The notes: generated by a model not told the origin, from the letters alone. Counted from the stretch's first letter, positions 17,956 to 27,170 are shown. The stretch: 64,000 bases of DNA from a bacterium (GCA_020849855.1 JADZFO010000052.1:1-64000); one strand, 5' to 3'. Program-made: numbers and translations.

Positions 17956-20187
17956 ATGAAGCGTCTGTTGCTGCTGCTGCTGCGAGCCCTGCCTGCCATA
18001 GTCCTTGCCCTGTCTGTCTGCGCCTGCGGCGCTGGCGGAGCAGATCGCGTGACGGCTGCTGACCCTGCGGGAAAGCCGCAGCCGGCCAGTCCTGCGGCCC
18101 CGCAGCTCAGCCTGCCCAGCCCCGCTGATCTGCCCAGAAGCGCAGCTGCAGGCCAGGGCGACCGCCTCCTGAACGGCAGTGAGTATGACGCTGCGCTGCC
18201 GGACTCCCGCGTGATCAGCAGCGCCCCGCAGCTCAGCTTCGCCCCTGCTGGTGAGGGCCTGGGCGATGCCGCTTACGCCATTTATCACTTCGACATTCCA
18301 GCCTTTGAGGGCAGTGGATCAATCCAGACCAGCTGGGACAGCCGGCCGGCCGCCGGGAAATTCTTCCTTGCTGTGGCCGACTACTCAAAGAACGCCTGGT
18401 CCTGGTTCAGCGGCGACAGCGCGGGTCCGCTGGCCCTGCCTGGGGGAATCGACTTCAAGTCCCCCAGCGGGCAGTGCTATGTGGTGGTACTGGTCACGGG
18501 CACCAGCATCAATGCCCTGCAGGAAATCGACTTCGGGGGCGCCGGCACACCGGTCGCGGTTTTGAGGCCGCAGTTCGAGTTCCTTTCGGTCGGCACCAGC
18601 AATGTCTACAGCGCCACCGAAAGCAGCGACGACGCCGGCATAGTCAAGCATGAGTGGGACCTGGACGGCGATGGCAGCTTCGAGCTTGACTCCGGCACCG
18701 AGCCCACGGCCAGCAAGACATACAGCGGGGCTGGGACAGTGACAGTCCGGCTGAAGGTGACGGATGCCGAGGGCAAGACCAGCACCGACAGCGCGGTGAT
18801 CGAAGTCAGCCTGGTCGCCGGCTTTGACGAGATCGAGCCGGACAACACGCCGGCCACAGCCTGCCAGCTGCCGGCGATGAGCTTCACCGACTTCCGCTGC
18901 TACTCCAACAGCGTCAACGACGGCGACAGCCTCGATTACTATCGCTTCACGGTATCCGAGCCGGCGCGCGTGACCTTCTACGCCGACTTCGCGATCGGCG
19001 AGTTCGTCCTGCTGAGCCTCTACGACAACGCCGGCAATGAACTGAAAAACCCATTGACCAATGTCCTGACCTACCGCTTCGACAATCCGGGTGACTACAT
19101 CCTGCTGGCTTCAGGCGACAACACCAATGATGTGCCTTACAGCCTGCAGGCCGAAGCGGACTATGTCACTGCCTATTCAGAGGTCGAGCCGAACAACAGC
19201 CTCGACAGCGCCAATCAGCTGAACATCGGCGATGGCCTGGAGGCCAGCGGCAATGTTGGCACCGGCGGCTATGACGGCGGGATTGAAGACAACTTCAGAC
19301 TTAGTGTGCTGGGCGGGCATTACTATGCCCTGAACATCGATGACTTTGAGGACGCCGGGACTCTTGGGGTCAGGATCTATGGCTCCAACAAGGAACTGCT
19401 TGAGATCTGGGATGGCAGCAGCCTGAACTACGACATCAGCCTGGAAGCGCAGAGCGACGGCACCTTTTACTTCCAGGTCTTCAATGCTGTCGACGCGCCG
19501 GCGGCGGACTATGGCCTCTCCGTCGTGGACTACGGCGAGATGCCGATACCCGTGCTCGATGCGGAGGTAACACCAGGCGGTGCTCCCTACCTGGTTAACT
19601 TCACGGCGACTGCGCAGTATGTGCCCGCAGGGACCAGCATCAGCGCCTATTACTGGGATTTCGACGGCAACAAAGTCTGGGACCTTTCAACCGTGGATCC
19701 GCAGGCCAGCACCACCTATTACCGCTACCGAACATATAACCCGAGAGTTACTATCGTGCTTGACAACGGCTCTCAGGGTTCTGACACTACCGAAGTGCTC
19801 CAGCTGTACCCATACACTGAAGTTGAGGACAATGACAGCTTCGCTGGAGCACAGGTCCTGATCTCGACCAATACTATCTATGGCGACCTCGGCGGCGGTG
19901 CTGATGCCTTCGACGGAGATTCGGAAGACTATTTCAAGTTCACCGCCCCATTCAGCGGAGACTTCAACGCCGTACTCAATTACAACCCCCTGTTCTACAC
20001 ATTGGGGGTTACCCTGGGCCAGTATGATGAACTTTCAGAAGAGTTCACACTGATTGACGCCTCGCGCAGCAATCAGGGCTTTGACTCCGTCAGCGGCACA
20101 ATCAGCGTCGGACAAACCTACTACCTGATCGTCGATGGCGATGAAGATGCCTATTTCGGCGGCGGCTACACGCTGGGTATGAATTGA
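17956..20187 (+). CDS. PKD/PPC-repeat lipoprotein
   Basis: A 743-residue lipoprotein. A leucine-rich signal ends in VCAC with Cys24. The shared module is at about 85-200 (DAAYAIYHFDIPAFEGSG, YSKNAWSWFSGD), then PKD (about 205-290, EWDLDGDGSFELD), PPC (295-410), PPC (415-535, EVEPNNSLDSANQLN), PKD-like (540-625) and PPC (630-743, EVEDNDSFAGAQVL). I start at the third in-frame Met because GGAGAG lies four bases before it, the same site used by the minus-strand lipoprotein genes. Domain order matches the protein at 13644, so the two are probably duplicates. Confidence 0.9.
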   Translation: MKRLLLLLLRALPAIVLALSVCACGAGGADRVTAADPAGKPQPASPAAPQLSLPSPADLPRSAAAGQGDRLLNGSEYDAALPDSRVISSAPQLSFAPAGEGLGDAAYAIYHFDIPAFEGSGSIQTSWDSRPAAGKFFLAVADYSKNAWSWFSGDSAGPLALPGGIDFKSPSGQCYVVVLVTGTSINALQEIDFGGAGTPVAVLRPQFEFLSVGTSNVYSATESSDDAGIVKHEWDLDGDGSFELDSGTEPTASKTYSGAGTVTVRLKVTDAEGKTSTDSAVIEVSLVAGFDEIEPDNTPATACQLPAMSFTDFRCYSNSVNDGDSLDYYRFTVSEPARVTFYADFAIGEFVLLSLYDNAGNELKNPLTNVLTYRFDNPGDYILLASGDNTNDVPYSLQAEADYVTAYSEVEPNNSLDSANQLNIGDGLEASGNVGTGGYDGGIEDNFRLSVLGGHYYALNIDDFEDAGTLGVRIYGSNKELLEIWDGSSLNYDISLEAQSDGTFYFQVFNAVDAPAADYGLSVVDYGEMPIPVLDAEVTPGGAPYLVNFTATAQYVPAGTSISAYYWDFDGNKVWDLSTVDPQASTTYYRYRTYNPRVTIVLDNGSQGSDTTEVLQLYPYTEVEDNDSFAGAQVLISTNTIYGDLGGGADAFDGDSEDYFKFTAPFSGDFNAVLNYNPLFYTLGVTLGQYDELSEEFTLIDASRSNQGFDSVSGTISVGQTYYLIVDGDEDAYFGGGYTLGMN

Positions 20188-20260
20188 TAGAACAGAAGAC
20201 GGCTTCGGGATTCGAAGCAAAGAGGCTCTACGCTGGACACGCCCCTGACCAGGCCTGCGC

Positions 20261-20266
20261 TAAGCT
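20261..20266 (+). promoter_or_regulatory. -10 box TAAGCT of a probable leaderless gene
   Basis: CCTGCGCTAAGCTT precedes GTG at 20273; six bases separate the TAAGCT from the start codon. The same 14-mer precedes the next gene at 22667. Confidence 0.5.
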
Positions 20267-20272
20267 TTCACC

Positions 20273-22657
20273 GTGACACCCGCGCCGCGCGCCATGAACA
20301 GCCGGAGATCAAAGCCCAGCTTGCGGCTGTCCCTGGCTGTGCCGCCTTGTGCAGTGCTGGTATGTGCTGCGCTCCTGGCCGCCGCAGCGCCGGGCCTTGA
20401 ACGTGCAGCGGCCCCTGCCTCTCAAAGTTGCTTCCAATGGGTCACGCCGGCTTGTGCGGCTGAGAACCAGGCGGCGCAATCCGAGACGCAGGGCAAGCTC
20501 ACGCCGGACAGCAGCAATGAGTCCGACGTCATGCCGGAGAAAAGCACTTCGGATGAACTGGCCGAGTACGTCGACATGCTCAGCACAGCACCAAATGTGG
20601 CCTACGGCCTCAGGCGGATTGCCAGCCTCGGGGCTGGGGCGGTCAGCGCGTTACCCTTGGTTGAGTCCTATCTGGACAGCCAGGATGAAGACGCCCGCGC
20701 CCAGGCCATCAGGGCTATTGGCCGGATCGCACCGCGTGACGGCGTGGCCTACGCCCAGCGCTTCACCCTGCTGCTGGCGGACGAATCGGATGCCATTGCG
20801 CTGGCGGCAGCGGGGGCACTCGCCGAGATGGGGCCACGCGCTAGCTGTGCGCTTCCACCGCTCAGGCAAATGCTCAGCCACAGTAGCGTACAGCGAAGGA
20901 CAGCCGCTGTATCTGCACTGCGCAGGATCAACCCGCAGGCTCTGCTGGATGATGCCGGGCGGCTGTTGCACTTGCTTCAGCATGGTAGCGACAGGGATGA
21001 GCGGATCGCCGCGGCCCATGCGCTGGCGCTGATCGGGCCGGTGCGGCTGCCGCCTGACGAGGCGGAACTGCAGCAGGCTGCCGCTTCCGAAGCGTATCCC
21101 TTTGAGCGTACGCGTACAGGCGTGAGTATGCAGGTGTTGAGGCCGCGACAAAGCGATCCGGACATCCCGCCTCCACCCCCTCAGCTCAGCGAACTTGATC
21201 CGCGCCTTCAGGCTGTGCCGGATGTGCTCTTTGAGCTGGCGCTTTCGGATTCCGACCCGCGACTGCGCGAACAGTGCGTTTACTCGCTCTCGACATATGG
21301 TCACTTTGCGGCCTATCGGGTCCGCAGCCTTCTACCACTGCGCAAAGAGGACGACCCGATGCTGGCGGTGGCCGCCGGGGAGTGTATCGCCTATATCAGC
21401 GTGCCTGGCTCGTTGCAGCCGGAGGAACTGCGCACTCTGTTGATGGCCAGGGCCCCGGGCGTCTGCCTGCAGGCCATCCTGGCGCTGAAGTCACAACCAG
21501 AGCTCGCGCGCAGCCTGATCCCTGAGCTGAGCACAGTAATCCGGAATCAGGAGGCCGACCAGTACTGGGGCGATACAGACCCGGACTTTGAAGCCGCTTT
21601 GCTGCTGGCAAGCCTGGAACCGCTGCCGGCTGACGCCAGGGAGGCGCTGGCGGAGGTTGCGCGCGAGAACTGCATCAATGAGACCCTTCTCACACGTGAG
21701 CGCGAGCTCTATGAGCTGGCGCCCTATGCTGTGGACATTCTGCCGGAAATAGTGCGCAGCATTGAGAGTGAGTACACGGGGACAGGCCGCCTGTTCGTAC
21801 CGCTGCGGCTAGCGCAGCTGGATCCTGACGGAAGCGTTGCCGGTGGATGGCTGGTCAAGGAGCTGCATTCAGATGGCAGCAGTTCTGCACGCGGTCAGGC
21901 TGCCGCCGCTCTTGGCATGCTTAACAGCTGCCCGCAGTACGGCCTTGACGCACTCATCAAGGTCGTGGAAAGCGACCCTGATGAGTGGGTACGGACAGCG
22001 GCCTGTTCCGCGCTGGCCGTTCACGCTCTGAAGAACGATGAGGCGCTGCGAGTCATTGCCCAATACGCTGCCGCCAGCAGCGACTATGAGCTTTTCAACG
22101 CGGCTGGCTGCGCAATCACGGTGGCGACCGCTTCGCCGCACAACGCTGAGCTGGTTCTTGGTGAGCTGCGCCAGTACGGCAACCGCGCACAGCCGGTCCA
22201 CGATGTCGTGGCCGCCCGGGTCGCTTCAGATCCGGCCGCAGCAACAGCACTGTTGCTTCAGGCTCTTGAGCGTGAGGAGAGTTCGTGGCTGCTGGCCTTT
22301 GCCATCGAAGAAGCGGGATTTCGCGGCTCGGCTGCCGCTGCCTGTCTGCCCCGGCTGCAGGAGCTGAGCCGTGGACCGGACGAGAGCCTCCGCTGGATGG
22401 CGCTTTGCGCGATAGGACAAATCGACGCCAGCGCGGCAGCAGCCGAAATGGAGCAGCTGAGGGATCTGCTATCCAGCGGCAGTTCTGCCAGCCGCCGGCA
22501 GAGCGCCTGGATCCTGGGACGCATGGGGCCAGCGGCACTGCCGGCCGTGCCTGACCTGCGCTGCATGCTGTATGACACTGACGAGGAGCTGCGGATGGCG
22601 GCAGCGCTGGCGCTTTGGCGTCTTGGCGCCGGAGCGGCGGATACGCCCCTGCGCTAA
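20273..22657 (+). CDS. HEAT-repeat exported protein
   Basis: A 794-residue protein with an N-terminal hydrophobic segment (about 22-42, LAVPPCAVLVCAALLAAAAP) and, from about residue 90, many HEAT/PBS-lyase-like helical repeats. Examples are DARAQAIRAIGRIAP, IALAAAGALAEMGP, ERIAAAHALALIGP, WVRTAACSALAVHAL, LRWMALCAIGQIDAS and LRMAAALALWRLGAG. Such solenoids bind proteins or scaffold complexes; there is no catalytic motif. The GTG start is favoured by a TAAGCT box six bases upstream and the absence of a Shine-Dalgarno site. The stop codon overlaps the predicted -10 of the next gene. Confidence 0.82.
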   Translation: MTPAPRAMNSRRSKPSLRLSLAVPPCAVLVCAALLAAAAPGLERAAAPASQSCFQWVTPACAAENQAAQSETQGKLTPDSSNESDVMPEKSTSDELAEYVDMLSTAPNVAYGLRRIASLGAGAVSALPLVESYLDSQDEDARAQAIRAIGRIAPRDGVAYAQRFTLLLADESDAIALAAAGALAEMGPRASCALPPLRQMLSHSSVQRRTAAVSALRRINPQALLDDAGRLLHLLQHGSDRDERIAAAHALALIGPVRLPPDEAELQQAAASEAYPFERTRTGVSMQVLRPRQSDPDIPPPPPQLSELDPRLQAVPDVLFELALSDSDPRLREQCVYSLSTYGHFAAYRVRSLLPLRKEDDPMLAVAAGECIAYISVPGSLQPEELRTLLMARAPGVCLQAILALKSQPELARSLIPELSTVIRNQEADQYWGDTDPDFEAALLLASLEPLPADAREALAEVARENCINETLLTRERELYELAPYAVDILPEIVRSIESEYTGTGRLFVPLRLAQLDPDGSVAGGWLVKELHSDGSSSARGQAAAALGMLNSCPQYGLDALIKVVESDPDEWVRTAACSALAVHALKNDEALRVIAQYAAASSDYELFNAAGCAITVATASPHNAELVLGELRQYGNRAQPVHDVVAARVASDPAAATALLLQALEREESSWLLAFAIEEAGFRGSAAAACLPRLQELSRGPDESLRWMALCAIGQIDASAAAAEMEQLRDLLSSGSSASRRQSAWILGRMGPAALPAVPDLRCMLYDTDEELRMAAALALWRLGAGAADTPLR

Positions 22658-22660
22658 GCT
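22655..22660 (+). promoter_or_regulatory. -10 box TAAGCT overlapping a stop codon
   Basis: The TAA of the upstream gene's stop is also the first half of TAAGCT; six bases later is GTG at 22667. The preceding bases (CCTGCGC) are identical to those before the box at 20261. Confidence 0.5.
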
Positions 22661-22666
22661 TGGGCG

Positions 22667-23503
22667 GTGAGCCCCGCAGCGCGCAGCTTCTACAACCGGC
22701 ACTTCCTGCTGTCCGTGCTGCTGCCGGCCTACATCATGGCGCTGCTGTCCTATGGCTCGGCCTGGCTGCTGCTCTCGGCAATGGGTGGCGGGCCGGCCTT
22801 CATCGGCGTGTTTGTCATGCTCGGCCTCAGCCGCATCCTGGCCTGGCTGGGCTTTCTGGCCAGCGGCGTGCCGGCGGCGCAGGTCCCGCCTACTGCGGCT
22901 CAGCGCGAGCGCCTGCTTGCCCTGCTTGAGCCCGATGGCCCCGGCGGGGCTGATCCCGAGCACCCCGACCCGCAGTTCGCCGGGCCGCTCCCGGTGAGCC
23001 TGCTGGAGCTTGGCGTGGTGCCTTACCTCGCCAGTGGCGGCCTGTATCAGGGACAGCTCTGGATCAGCACGCATAGCCTGGAGAACAGCGACGACGAGAC
23101 TCTGCGCTGCATGCTGGCCCACGAAGGCGCGCACGCGGCGCAGGGCCTGCGGGGCTGCCCCGGCGGATGCATCGGCGCGACTTCCTGGGCCGACCTGAGC
23201 TGGCTCATCGCCTGGCCCATCGCCTGGTATGCCCAGAGCGCCGGCCAGCCCCTGCTGCTCCTGCTGGCTGCCTTGATCCATGTCTCGCTGTGGCTGCATC
23301 TGGGCCAGCTGCAGCGCCAGCGCAGCGAGCGCAGCGCGGATCTGGCGGCTGCGCAGCGTTTCGGCCGCGAGCTCTATGCCCGCGCGCTGCTGCGGCACTT
23401 GCAGCAGTTCGACACAAAGGGAAGTCCGCTGCGCCGGGCCCGCCTGCGCGGCATGGGTTTCAGCCCGGAAGAGATTCAGCGCCTGCTTGATGCCGAGGCC
23501 TGA
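22667..23503 (+). CDS. M48-like membrane metalloprotease
   Basis: A 278-residue protein with hydrophobic spans at about 12-38, 43-68 and 176-212. The zinc-protease signature HEGAH (His152, Glu153, His156) fits HExxH, and ERSADLAAAQRFG (Glu221, Asp225) fits the third-ligand ExxxD region of M48 enzymes such as HtpX. Family members degrade misfolded membrane or periplasmic proteins. The GTG start has a -10-like box six bases upstream. The gene ends at a bidirectional terminator shared with a convergent small gene. Confidence 0.8.
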   Translation: MSPAARSFYNRHFLLSVLLPAYIMALLSYGSAWLLLSAMGGGPAFIGVFVMLGLSRILAWLGFLASGVPAAQVPPTAAQRERLLALLEPDGPGGADPEHPDPQFAGPLPVSLLELGVVPYLASGGLYQGQLWISTHSLENSDDETLRCMLAHEGAHAAQGLRGCPGGCIGATSWADLSWLIAWPIAWYAQSAGQPLLLLLAALIHVSLWLHLGQLQRQRSERSADLAAAQRFGRELYARALLRHLQQFDTKGSPLRRARLRGMGFSPEEIQRLLDAEA

Positions 23504-23554
23504 TACGCGCATGTTCAAGAAAGGCGCTGCTAGCCCCTGTCTGAGGCAAAAAAG

Positions 23555-23579
23555 AAGGCCGGGTCAGCGACCCGGCCTT
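23555..23579. terminator. Bidirectional rho-independent terminator
   Basis: An 11-bp stem AAGGCCGGGTC with a 3-base loop lies between the convergent genes ending at 23503 (plus) and 23605 (minus). A-rich sequence precedes it and T-rich sequence follows, giving U-tracts in both directions. Confidence 0.85.
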
Positions 23580-23604
23580 TCCTTCCATCTCAAAGCCAGC
23601 GCCC

Positions 23605-23904
23605 TCAGGCGCTGGGAACACGGGCTCCGGCGCGGCTGCGCAGCCGCGCGGCGACGCCGTCCAGCACCTTCTGCGGGTTCTCCCCGGCAGTCGAAAGGAT
23701 CTGCATCAGCTCGACCTCACGGTTGAAGCGGACCCGGCCATCGCCAAAGATCAGCCCGTCACCGCGCAGCACGAAGCCCGGCTGGGCCTCCGTGCCGTAG
23801 ATCGCCAGCTCGAAGTTGAAAATCTGGGCCGCCGTGCCAGCGTTTTCAAACTGACAGTCGGTGATATCCCAGCCACCTGTGTTCCTTGTTGTCGTCAATC
23901 CCAT
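23605..23904 (-). CDS. Small conserved-looking protein, unknown
   Basis: A 99-residue protein with no signal peptide or recognisable domain. The body appears beta-rich (WDITDCQFENAGTAAQIFNF, FVLRGDGLIFGDGRVRF) and ends in a basic tail. The start at 23904 is chosen because AGGAGG lies eight bases upstream; the longer frame has no such site. It ends close to a strong bidirectional terminator, so it is likely a free-standing transcription unit. Function unknown. Confidence 0.65.
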   Translation of the reverse strand: MGLTTTRNTGGWDITDCQFENAGTAAQIFNFELAIYGTEAQPGFVLRGDGLIFGDGRVRFNREVELMQILSTAGENPQKVLDGVAARLRSRAGARVPSA

Positions 23905-24221
23905 CTCTCTTGCCTCCTGGCGAGGGCACCCTCCCTCTCCCAACGGCCTTCTAGACGCTGGCCCCGGGAGCATGTTCGACTGCAAAACTCGCTCGATCTC
24001 GTGATCTTCAGCTTGCAGGCCCGGGCAAATGAGCCGCAGGCCTGATGGCTATTAGATGTCCGCAGGATAGCCTGAGTTCCGGCAGGCGGCGAAAAACTGA
24101 GTGTGAATTTGAGGCAAAGATGGACTGGCATAAAGTTTGCACACAGGGGCAAGCAATGACAGCGCGCGCAAGCCGTGGCACCCTGCGGGCGCTGTTTCAA
24201 TGCTGAGGAACTGTGCTTGGC

Positions 24222-25163
24222 TTAGCTGTCCAGCGAGCCGGGGTTGATGTCGACATAGACCAGCCCCACCGACTTGATAACCAGGTCGAGGGCAGTGTCG
24301 AAGGGCACATCAACGAAGTTGAAGCTCAGGTCGCCAGCGCCTTCCGTCAGGCCGACAGGGCCGAAATCGCCGCCGCTGCGGAAGCCGGAGCCGCCGCCGT
24401 TACCATCGCCACCGGCCTGCACTCCGCCACCGGGCGGACGGCGGGTGCCGGTGGGCTCCTGCTGCCAGTAGGGGTCGAGCATGATGTCGACGTCGCCAAT
24501 ACGGCTGAGCAGCCAGAGCACCTCGCGGAAGTCAACGTTGTTCGCCCGCAGAGTTACCAGCGCATCGCTGTACTTGTAAGGGGCGAACTTGGGCAGCTCA
24601 TAGCTGCCGGGGTCATCGCGGCGGCCAAGGCTGCCGGCAGGCGGTGCGCCGCTGTAGTTCGGGCCCAGTTTGTCGTCCCCGGCCTGCGGGAAGGAAAAGG
24701 CCGCGATCACCTGCGGGGTGTTCGGGCGCAGCTCGGTGCCGGGCATGGAATTGGTCACGGTGTACTGCGGGCTGCGGCTGAAGCTGAGGGTCAGCCTGGT
24801 GCCGCCATCGACGGGCTCCCAGCTTAGCTCGCTGATGCCGGGGCGCACGCCGCTGGCGCGGGGCACACTGCTGCGGCCGGCCGCGGCGGGCTCGCCGTCA
24901 ATGATCAGGGTGGCGGTGCGGCCCTCGACGGAAAAATCGCGCAGGGCGCTGCCTTCAAACTCAATCGACTCAATGCCGGCACTGCGCGTCAGGTTGAAGT
25001 ACTGGTTACTCAGCAGCACGCCTTCACTGGGGCCATCCGCGCTGCCGCTTTCGCGCGCCGGTCCGCCGGGCTGGTAGGCCAGCGCGGGCGCGGCCAGACT
25101 GAGGCTGAGCGCAGTTGCTGCTGCAAAGGCCAGGGCGCTTCCCGTTACAAGCTTGAGTCTCAT
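24222..25163 (-). CDS. Exported protein with AMIN/STN-like region
   Basis: A 313-residue exported protein: a signal peptide (GSALAFAAATALSLSLAAPALA), a beta-rich AMIN-like region at about 50-160 (GIESIEFEGSALRDFSVEG, RLTLSFSRSPQYTV) and a C-terminal secretin N-domain-like region at about 205-310 (VTLRANNVDFREVLWLLSRI, then LSFNFVDVPFDTALDLVIKS and GLVYVD). The STN-like halves are interrupted by a glycine-rich insert. This resembles the N-terminal part of PilQ-type secretins, but the membrane channel domain is absent and the stop codon is clean. GAGGTGG precedes the chosen ATG. Confidence 0.7.
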   Translation of the reverse strand: MRLKLVTGSALAFAAATALSLSLAAPALAYQPGGPARESGSADGPSEGVLLSNQYFNLTRSAGIESIEFEGSALRDFSVEGRTATLIIDGEPAAAGRSSVPRASGVRPGISELSWEPVDGGTRLTLSFSRSPQYTVTNSMPGTELRPNTPQVIAAFSFPQAGDDKLGPNYSGAPPAGSLGRRDDPGSYELPKFAPYKYSDALVTLRANNVDFREVLWLLSRIGDVDIMLDPYWQQEPTGTRRPPGGGVQAGGDGNGGGSGFRSGGDFGPVGLTEGAGDLSFNFVDVPFDTALDLVIKSVGLVYVDINPGSLDS

Positions 25164-25249
25164 CGTCCACCTCTGCCGCCAAGCGGCACTAGAGCATAAC
25201 AGCCACGCGGGCCGGCGGCAAGCGCGGCCCCCAGCCCTGGGCGGCCTGC

Positions 25250-26464
25250 TCAGTCCATCCATAACTCAACCCGGCGGATCAGCCAGCTTTTGCCCGCCTG
25301 AGCGGGTGCGCGCAGGCGCAGCTGGTTTACACCAGGCCGCAGGTAATGACTCACCGCAAGCCCTGCAGGTTGCGCCAGCGAGTCAAAAGCCGGGGCAAAA
25401 TCCATCTGGCTCGTGCTCCAGCCGTTGACTTCAATCTGCAGCTCGCCTTCCGCCGGCTGGCTGTTTGCAGAGCTGAGCTCCTCGCTGAAGTCCAGCCGCA
25501 GCTCGGCGCGGCCGCCCTCGCGGTCCGGGGGAATGGCGAATGAGATGAGCAGCTCATCGCCCCAGCTCAGGGGCCAGGCATAGGCGCTGTAGTCCCGCGG
25601 GTCCGGAGTAACCGCACCGTCATAGCTCAGCACGCAGTCCTTCAGCACGGGCTGGCCGCCGGAATCCAGGCGGGCATAAAGCAGGGGCCAGGCGCGGGGC
25701 TCAAAGCCCAGCGGGGGGGACTCCAAAAGCGAGAGCGGGTTCTGCCAGGGCGGGCTGAGGGCACCAGGCGCGGCGCGCAGGATCCAGCTCTGTCCGATGA
25801 CACCGGGGACGGCCGGGCTGAGGGCCAGCGGACGCTCAAGCAGCGTGGCCAGAACCTCAAGATCCGGCTGCTGATCCCAGAGCAGGGCGCGGATCAAACC
25901 CTGGCGCTCGCTGGCCGGCAGCTCCAGTTCGGCGAAAAGCCGGCCGCTGCGCGGCAGTGGCAGGCCGCGGCGGATCAGGTAGGCATGGCCGTCGGCGCTG
26001 TAGTAGATCAGCGAGAGCTGCGTGGAAGCGTTGCCGCGCAGACCCAGCGCGCAGAGGTTGTGCCCGCGCGTGAAGCTGCTCTCCTGGTAGCTGATCTGCA
26101 GCAGGGCGCGGGGATCCAGATTAGGCAGGAAGCGGCTCCAGGAGGCAGCTGAGACCTGCGCCAGGGCAGCCGCGTCAGGGAACAGGTCCCAGGCGGCGCG
26201 TTCGTAGTAGTGGCCACTGCGCAGAGCCGGCTCCGCAGCCTGAGCAGGCCGCAGGGCGCAGGCGGCAAAAAGCAGCGCGGCAAGCATGACCAAGGCCGGC
26301 AGCACGCGGATACAGCGCTGGCGGCAAGTCAGCAGCAGCGGAGCAGCTGGTATGTGCCGGCGCGGATAAAGGCACAAGCAGGCGCCAAGCAGTTTCACTA
26401 GATTTCTGACGTGTGCGGAAGGCCGCATGTTTCGGCCGGCATCGAGGCGGCAGGCCCTGCTCAC
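25250..26464 (-). CDS. Exported or membrane-anchored protein, unknown
   Basis: Up to 404 residues. A hydrophobic segment at about 54-75 (VLPALVMLAALLFAACALRPAQA) looks like a signal or anchor, preceded by a basic stretch; a start nearer to it cannot be excluded. The rest is beta-rich with few landmarks (LDPRALLQISYQESSFTRGH near residue 117; a carbohydrate-binding-like jelly-roll end, QLRLRAPAQAGKSWLIRRVE). The GTG start overlaps the tadA stop as GTGA, which suggests translational coupling. Function unknown. Confidence 0.65.
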   Translation of the reverse strand: MSRACRLDAGRNMRPSAHVRNLVKLLGACLCLYPRRHIPAAPLLLTCRQRCIRVLPALVMLAALLFAACALRPAQAAEPALRSGHYYERAAWDLFPDAAALAQVSAASWSRFLPNLDPRALLQISYQESSFTRGHNLCALGLRGNASTQLSLIYYSADGHAYLIRRGLPLPRSGRLFAELELPASERQGLIRALLWDQQPDLEVLATLLERPLALSPAVPGVIGQSWILRAAPGALSPPWQNPLSLLESPPLGFEPRAWPLLYARLDSGGQPVLKDCVLSYDGAVTPDPRDYSAYAWPLSWGDELLISFAIPPDREGGRAELRLDFSEELSSANSQPAEGELQIEVNGWSTSQMDFAPAFDSLAQPAGLAVSHYLRPGVNQLRLRAPAQAGKSWLIRRVELWMD

Positions 26465-26997
26465 TGCGTGGCCCCCTGTGGCCGTCCCCCGGCGCGCAGG
26501 GTGCTGAAGAAGGAGCCCATGATCTCTGCGGCCTCGACCGCCAGCACTCCGCCTTCAAAACTGATGCGGCGCATCGATTCGTGCTCCGCCAGCGCATAGC
26601 GGCTGCCCAGGGCGCCGAACTTCGGCTCGGTCGCGCCATAGACCACCCTGCTGATGCGGGCCTGCTGGATGGCACCGAGGCACATCAGACAAGGCTCCAG
26701 GGTGACATAAACCGTGGCGCCCTCGATCCGGTAGTCGCCAAGCAGGGCACCGGCAGCCTCCAGGGCCACCAGCTCGGCATGCGCCGTGATGCGCTTGTCG
26801 GCTCGAGTGGCATTGGCACCCCGGGCCAGAAGAAAAACGCCGGGGAAAGGCTGCTCAACACCCGCGGGGTCCAGTCCGGCAGCGTCAAGGCAGGACAGTG
26901 GAGCGGCAAGGACAGCGCCAACAGGGACTTCACCTCGCGTCAGGGCAGCCCGGGCCTCGTCCAGAGCCATGCGCATCAGATCGAGATCATGTTCCAT
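26461..26997 (-). CDS. tadA: tRNA adenosine(34) deaminase (TadA family)
   Basis: A 178-residue zinc deaminase that would convert A34 to inosine in tRNA-Arg. The zinc and proton-shuttle residues are His73 and Glu75 (TAHAELVAL) and Cys103/Cys106 (EPCLMC); the N-terminus (MRMALDEARAALTRGEVPVGAVL) is characteristic. Between VGAVL and VFLLARGAN is an insert of about 22 residues (32-53) where TadA normally has a short turn. The frame runs 37 codons further upstream, but alignment to the family puts the start at 26997. A guanine or CMP/dCMP deaminase is possible but the motifs fit TadA best. Confidence 0.85.
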   Translation of the reverse strand: MEHDLDLMRMALDEARAALTRGEVPVGAVLAAPLSCLDAAGLDPAGVEQPFPGVFLLARGANATRADKRITAHAELVALEAAGALLGDYRIEGATVYVTLEPCLMCLGAIQQARISRVVYGATEPKFGALGSRYALAEHESMRRISFEGGVLAVEAAEIMGSFFSTLRAGGRPQGATQ

Positions 26998-27121
26998 GCT
27001 GTGCCGCTGCTTCCATGCTTTGCTGCTGCGCTGCGGATATGAATGCTTCGGCCTGCTGCATGAGCAGCAGTCCGGCTTGGCGGTATGGGCCGCATTTACC
27101 GCCATCAAGCGCTACATTTGG

Positions 27122-27127
27122 ATTATA
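27122..27127 (-). promoter_or_regulatory. Possible -10 box for tadA
   Basis: TATAAT on the minus strand between two divergent genes. If used, the tadA leader would be about 118 bases from the family-consistent start, or about ten bases from an in-frame ATG at 27105. Confidence 0.4.
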
Positions 27128-27154
27128 GGCGGGGAAAGGGGCGCTGCTTCAATG

Positions 27155-27160
27155 TAAAAT
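27155..27160 (+). promoter_or_regulatory. -10 box TAAAAT, short-leader gene
   Basis: TAAAAT is followed by ten bases and ATG at 27171, leaving a predicted leader of only three or four bases. Confidence 0.5.
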
Positions 27161-27170
27161 TGTTCCGGGC

